From contig CAZPHH010000035.1 of NCBI GenBank assembly GCA_964586145.1, forward strand, positions 1-45,090: a stretch of 45,090 bases of DNA, read 5' to 3'. How positions within the stretch are numbered: position 1 is the stretch's first letter; each line of letters starts with the position of its first letter. This DNA comes from JAFGJQ01 sp964586145 (GTDB lineage: Bacteria; Planctomycetota; Phycisphaerae; UBA1845). The translations under genes and the position numbers were made by a program. The notes under the pieces were generated by a model. That model was not told the origin of the DNA, searched no databases, and was given only the letters and a program-made list of their open reading frames with translations. Shown piece after piece: positions 41,586-45,090 of this stretch.

Positions 41586-42806
41586 ATGCAGCGTCACGCG
41601 CAAACCCGGCGAAGAGGCAGTGCGTACGTCATGGTGCTCGGCGGCGCCCTGATCGTCTCCATGCTGGGTATGTCCGCTCTGTATGCCATGCGGATCGCCC
41701 GGCGCGGGGCCGAGGGCGCGCTGGCCGCCGCCCAGGCCCGCCTCCACGCCCGCTCCGCCATCGAGCTCGGCCTGCTCACCATCACGCAGAACGACGACTG
41801 GCGCACCGACTACACCTGCGGCGCCTGGGCCACCAATGCACCCATCGGCGCCGGAAAATACACGCTGATCGTCACCGAATCCGACGCAGACCTGAATGAA
41901 ACAGACGTATGCGCCGCACCCCAGACGAACGGAGACGCCTTCTCCGGACAGCCCTGCCGCTCCGTCGTGTTGACGGCCTGCGGGTACCAGGGCCGGGCCC
42001 GCCAGGTCCTCCAGGTCACCCTCCAGCCGGGCGCCGCCAACGTGGACCCGCTCGCCGACGCGATCACCACCCTTGGACCCGTCGCCTGGTGGCGACTCGG
42101 CGAAGACTCCAACAGCAGCCCGGCCGCCGACGCCATGAACCTTCAAAACGGCACGTACCGGAACGACCCCCAGACCGGCCGGCGCGTCCCGTTTCGATGC
42201 GACACCGCCGTACGCCTCGACGGCACGAATGATCTCGTGGAAATCCCCCACCACAACGCCTTCCTGATCAACAACGGCTCCATCCTGCTGTGGTTTAGCC
42301 CCACCGGCAGTATGTCCGGCCTGCGGGGTTTGTTCAGCAAGGCATGGTTCGGGAACGCCAAGGGCGGCGATGTTTCGATCTGGATTCAGGACGGCGAGAT
42401 CTACGCAGGGCTGGAAGACACATCCACCGCGTACTTCGTCAACGGCGGAGCGTTGTCTGCAAACGACTGGTACCAGGTCGTCTTCACCTTTGGCTCCTCC
42501 GGAATGCATCTCTACATAAACGACGAGGAAGTCGATTCGGACCCCTACACCGGCGGCCTGGGAACGAGTGCCGGAGGAATGGGCAACTCCGAGCCGATCG
42601 CCCTGGGTGTGACCCTCGGATCGTCCGAGCCGTTCTCCATCGAGGGCTGGACCAACCCGTTCCGCGGCCATATCGACGAAGTGGCCATTTTCAGCCGCGT
42701 CCTCTCCGCCGATGACGTGGCCGCCTTGTACACGCTCGGCTCGCTCACAGCGCCCACCTCGATGCGACCCGAGCCCGGCACCTGGCGCCCCGTCGTCGAC
42801 GACTGA
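41586..42806 (+). CDS. PilX/GspK-like minor pilin protein with LamG domain
   Basis: A 406-residue protein from the ATG at 41586 (GGAG nine bases upstream). The N-terminus QRHAQTRRRG, then SAYVMVLGGALIVSMLGMSAL, has a pilin-like membrane helix without Glu5, as in GspK/PilX proteins; the helix AAAQARLHARSAIELGL follows. From about residue 155 a LamG/concanavalin A-like lectin domain is present: AWWRLGEDSNSSPAADAMN, VRLDGTNDLVEIPHH, GSILLWFSPTG, WYQVVFTFGSSGMHLYINDE and FRGHIDEVAIFSRVLSADDV. LamG domains bind sugars or proteins, so the pseudopilus tip may be adhesive. It starts four bases after the PKD-pilin stop, and an octamer repeat array follows its own stop. Confidence 0.82.
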   Translation: MQRHAQTRRRGSAYVMVLGGALIVSMLGMSALYAMRIARRGAEGALAAAQARLHARSAIELGLLTITQNDDWRTDYTCGAWATNAPIGAGKYTLIVTESDADLNETDVCAAPQTNGDAFSGQPCRSVVLTACGYQGRARQVLQVTLQPGAANVDPLADAITTLGPVAWWRLGEDSNSSPAADAMNLQNGTYRNDPQTGRRVPFRCDTAVRLDGTNDLVEIPHHNAFLINNGSILLWFSPTGSMSGLRGLFSKAWFGNAKGGDVSIWIQDGEIYAGLEDTSTAYFVNGGALSANDWYQVVFTFGSSGMHLYINDEEVDSDPYTGGLGTSAGGMGNSEPIALGVTLGSSEPFSIEGWTNPFRGHIDEVAIFSRVLSADDVAALYTLGSLTAPTSMRPEPGTWRPVVDD

Positions 42807-42821
42807 CCCGCCCACCTCCTT

Positions 42822-42978
42822 CGTCCCTCCGTCCCTCCGTCCCTCCGTCCCTTCGTCCCTTCGTCCCTCCGTCCCTCCGTCCCTGCGTCCCTTCGTCCCT
42901 CCATCCCTCCGTCCCTCCGTCCCTTCGTCCCTTCGTCCCTTCGTCCCTCCGTCCCTCCGTCCCTGCGTCCCTGCGTCC
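42822..42978. repeat. Tandem array of 19 octamers (CGTCCCTN)
   Basis: Nineteen consecutive 8-base units CGTCCCTN run from 42822 to 42973, followed by a partial CGTCC. The eighth base varies (C, T or G); one unit reads CATCCCTC. In order the last bases are c,c,c,t,t,c,c,g,t,c,c,c,t,t,t,c,c,g,g, so units 2-8 (c,c,t,t,c,c,g) nearly recur in units 11-18, which points to a higher-order duplication. The array starts 16 bases after a stop codon and ends about 120 bases before the next start. Confidence 0.9.
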
Positions 42979-43033
42979 AAATCAACCCGACCCTTAAACC
43001 TTCCGATACCTCCCTCAACGTGGAGTTACAGGA

Positions 43034-43067
43034 CGTACCCGCCCGCTTCCGACCGGGCGGCCGTACG
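43034..43067 (+). promoter_or_regulatory. Strong hairpin upstream of the small secreted protein
   Basis: CGTAC (43034-43038) and CCGCCCG (43039-43045) pair with CGGGCGG (43054-43060) and GTACG (43063-43067); the loop is 8 bases and two C's bulge on the right side. No T-run follows. It ends about 35 bases before the next start codon and could be a processing or attenuation element. Confidence 0.42.
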
Positions 43068-43101
43068 ACCGATAACCTGTCGCCTACCCAGGAGGTCTCC
43101 G

Positions 43102-43419
43102 ATGTCTCTCGAACGACCGGCCTCTCGCCTGCTGCGACCGCTGCTGCTCGCCCTCGTGCTGGCCACCTGTGCCCGCGTCTGGCTCGGCCCCGTGGATTGG
43201 CTCCCCGAGGCCCAGGCCCAGCTCCCGGACACGGCCAGGCAGCGATTGGACCAACTGGCCGAAGCCCGCCGTACCAACGAACTGCTGACCGAGTTGATCG
43301 GCATTCTGCGGACGCAGACAATTAAAGTCACCCTCGAAGGTTCCGATAAGAACGGTACGCCGTTACCGGGCGTGCCCCGGGGTCCGGCGCCTCAGCCCGC
43401 GCCACAGGCCGGGCGATAG
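43102..43419 (+). CDS. Small exported or membrane-anchored protein next to the secretin gene
   Basis: A 105-residue protein. AGGAGG (43090-43095) lies six bases before the ATG, the best ribosome binding site in this part. A signal peptide or anchor covers about residues 1-39 (LLRPLLLALVLATCARVW then DWLPEAQAQ, likely cut after AQA). Then comes a helical stretch (ARQRLDQLAEARRTNELLTE), a short beta part TIKVTLEG and a Pro-rich end. LATC at residues 20-23 is close to a lipobox but has Thr at -1, so lipidation is doubtful. I do not recognise the family. Its place, 51 bases before the secretin gene and after the pilins, suggests a pilotin- or PilP-like helper; that is a guess. Confidence 0.66.
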   Translation: MSLERPASRLLRPLLLALVLATCARVWLGPVDWLPEAQAQLPDTARQRLDQLAEARRTNELLTELIGILRTQTIKVTLEGSDKNGTPLPGVPRGPAPQPAPQAGR

Positions 43420-43470
43420 CGATCACACGGAACGGCCGCACGTGCGTGTTGTGTCCGCGAGCGAGGCTTC

Positions 43471-45090
43471 ATGAAGCGAAGGGACAACGGGTCCGTGAAA
43501 CGCCTGCCGCATTGCATGTTGCTTGGGGTCCTGCCGGGCATCGTTCTGGGCGCGGCCCACGCGCAGGGGCCCGCGACCCCCGAAATGCCGCTCAACGGAA
43601 ACGTGGTGCATGTGACCGAGCAGGGCCGGGTCCAGATGCACGTGGACAACGTGCCGCTGGCCACCGTTCTGCGCATGCTCTCCGTGCAGAGCCGACGCAA
43701 CATCGTGGCCACCCCGGCCGTGCAGGGCTCTGTCACGGCGAACCTCTTCAACGTCACCCTGGAGGAAGCGCTCGACGCCGTCCTCCTGTCCAACAACGCC
43801 GGATACCGCGTGGCCGGCAACTTCGTGTACGTGTATACCCACGAACAGCTCGCCCAGCTCAGCGCGGCCGAAACGCCGCTGGAAACGCGCGTGTTCACGC
43901 TCAACCACATCCGGGCGGCCGACGCCCAGACCCTGCTGGCCCCCCTGCTCAGCTCCGACGGTTCCCTCACCGTTTCGCCGGACGCGGAGACCGGCATCGC
44001 CTCGACCCCGGACGAAGCGGGCGGCAACACCCATTCCGCGCACGACCTGCTCATCGTGTACGACCGGCCGGCCAGCGTCGCCCGCATCGCCGAAGTCCTC
44101 CGCCAGATTGACGTGCGCCCCAGACAAGTGCTCATCGAGGCTACCATCCTCCGCGCCCAGCTCAGCGAGGACAACGCCCTGGGCATCGACTTCACCATCA
44201 CAGGCGGCGTGGATTTCGAGATGCTCACCGCGCAGTCCACCGGCGTGACGAACCTGACGCTTGGCGACCTGCCCACGAATCGGTTCGGAAGTTTCAACAG
44301 CAACATTACCACGGACTTCACCGGCGCCGTCCCGCCCGGCGGTATGACCCTCGGCATCATCAAGGACCACGTGGCCATCTTCGTCCGGGCGCTCGAGGGC
44401 ATCGCCGACACCACCGTCATCGCCAACCCGAAGGTGCTCGCCCTCAACAAACAGCGCGGCGAGGTGATCGTCGGCCGGCAGGACGGCTACCCCATCGTCA
44501 TCACGACGGAAACCACGTCCCAGCAGACCACCCAGATGCTGGAGACCGGCACCCGGCTGATCTTCCGGCCCTTCGTCGGCGACGACGGCTGGGTCCGCAT
44601 GGAGCTCCACCCGGAGGACAGTCGCGGCGAGGTCGTGGGCACCCAGCCCCAGAAGGAAACCACCGAAGTCACCACCAACGTGATGATCCGCGACGGCCAG
44701 ACCATCCTCATCGGTGGCCTGTTCCGCGAATCGACCCGCAACGCACGCGGCCAGGTCCCCGTGCTCGGCAACATTCCCATCATCGGCCCGCTCTTCCAGT
44801 CCCGGCGCGACACCACCGACCGCGAGGAGGTCATCATCCTGCTCACCGTCCACATCGTGCAGGATGACGCCTACGCGGAAGCCGGCGAACAGGAGCTGGA
44901 CGCCATCGAACGCATCCGCGTGGGCACGCGGCGCGGCATCCAGTGGACCGGCCGCGAGAAGATCGCCCAGTACCACTACCACAAGGCCCTGGAACACTAC
45001 GCGGCCGGAGAAGACAAGGACGCCCTCTGGGACGTCCGCATGGCCCTGCACAACAACCCCCGCTTCTACGACGCCATCCTTCTCAAAGAG
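43471..45090 (+). CDS. GspD/PilQ-type secretin (C-terminus beyond the window)
   Basis: The first 540 codons of an outer-membrane secretin. ATG at 43471 with GAGG close by; GTG at 43495 or ATG at 43516 are alternatives that trim the signal peptide (LLGVLPGIVLGAAHA). Residues about 50-115 are an STN/N0-like domain (NVPLATVLRMLSVQSRRNIV, LEEALDAVLLSN). An N1-type domain (about 130-215; LNHIRAADAQTLLAPLLSS) follows, then the secretin core: RQVLIEATILRAQLSEDNAL, VIANPKVLALNKQRGEVIVG, EVTTNVMIRDGQTILIGGLF, VPVLGNIPIIGPLFQSRRDT and REEVIILLTVHIV. After the barrel the last ~45 visible residues (IAQYHYHKALEHYAAGEDKD) look like a TPR-type tail. It would form the outer-membrane gate of the machine encoded upstream. 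Confidence 0.93.
   Translation, partial: MKRRDNGSVKRLPHCMLLGVLPGIVLGAAHAQGPATPEMPLNGNVVHVTEQGRVQMHVDNVPLATVLRMLSVQSRRNIVATPAVQGSVTANLFNVTLEEALDAVLLSNNAGYRVAGNFVYVYTHEQLAQLSAAETPLETRVFTLNHIRAADAQTLLAPLLSSDGSLTVSPDAETGIASTPDEAGGNTHSAHDLLIVYDRPASVARIAEVLRQIDVRPRQVLIEATILRAQLSEDNALGIDFTITGGVDFEMLTAQSTGVTNLTLGDLPTNRFGSFNSNITTDFTGAVPPGGMTLGIIKDHVAIFVRALEGIADTTVIANPKVLALNKQRGEVIVGRQDGYPIVITTETTSQQTTQMLETGTRLIFRPFVGDDGWVRMELHPEDSRGEVVGTQPQKETTEVTTNVMIRDGQTILIGGLFRESTRNARGQVPVLGNIPIIGPLFQSRRDTTDREEVIILLTVHIVQDDAYAEAGEQELDAIERIRVGTRRGIQWTGREKIAQYHYHKALEHYAAGEDKDALWDVRMALHNNPRFYDAILLKE

Noticed and set aside
41517..42980. Minus-strand frame with a repeated RRDGGTKG-type protein
   Set aside because: The repeat is simply the translated octamer DNA array and the rest is antisense to the LamG pilin gene; no start site supports it.
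43423..45051. 542-codon minus-strand open frame opposite the secretin
   Set aside because: Antisense shadow. The real gene is the plus-strand frame from 43471, which stays open to the window edge.
1..45090. tRNA, rRNA, insertion sequence or prophage genes
   Set aside because: I looked for transposase or integrase motifs, inverted-repeat ends and tRNA-like sequences by eye and found none I could support; a covariance-model scan would be decisive.

Overview
The window is high-GC, gene-dense DNA that looks like Planctomycetota, probably Phycisphaerae or a near relative. The clues are protein features typical of that phylum. Secreted proteins end in dockerin-like Asp-rich tails with an 'FADCxxGPG' signature. 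Two carry arrays of ~19-residue 'DCNxNGIPDECDI' repeats. There is a prepilin-type protein with a C-terminal H-X9-DG motif, the secreted N-terminus of a probable SUMF1-type protein, and a hairpin repeat of the 'GTAGGGTCCGC...GCGGACC' kind. This placement is inference from protein style; no rRNA or tRNA gene was seen. A run of exactly 100 N (37615-37714) shows this is a draft scaffold.

Layout. Positions 1-24.5 kb are mostly cell-surface or secreted proteins mixed with single housekeeping genes. In order: a truncated SUMF1-like gene (minus), a phosphodiester glycosidase with SH3 and dockerin-like domains, an H-X9-DG prepilin-like protein, an LpxL-like acyltransferase, a large unrecognised protein (minus), a tandem pair of secreted proteases (a zinc metalloprotease and a subtilase) sharing their whole C-terminal half, a small zincin (minus), a lipoprotein SppA, a minus-strand run of larC, a small membrane protein and an N-acetyl sugar amidotransferase, a secreted endonuclease/phosphatase-family protein, a stand-alone GGQ release-factor-like protein (minus), and two paralogous lipoproteins each predicted to form a seven-bladed FG-GAP propeller.

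Positions 24.5-45.1 kb hold signalling and secretion. A hybrid GAF histidine kinase (minus) diverges from a long plus-strand cluster: membrane histidine kinase, single-domain response regulator, HD-GYP protein, degenerate GGDEF protein, STAS protein, then GspE/PilB, GspF/PilC, PilM, PilN, PilO, a PilP/GspC-like gene broken by the assembly gap, six pilin-like proteins and a secretin running off the end. Several of these genes overlap by 4-13 bp, so the regulatory module and the secretion motor look co-transcribed and translationally coupled. Two of the late pilin-like proteins carry extracellular folds (PKD, LamG) on the pilin stem. No prepilin peptidase gene is in the window.

The most interesting unit is this regulator-plus-pseudopilus cluster. 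It could build a type II secretion or type IV pilus-like machine that exports or displays proteins such as the dockerin-tailed ones nearby; that link is inference. Promoters, terminators and repeats were read by eye and are candidates only.
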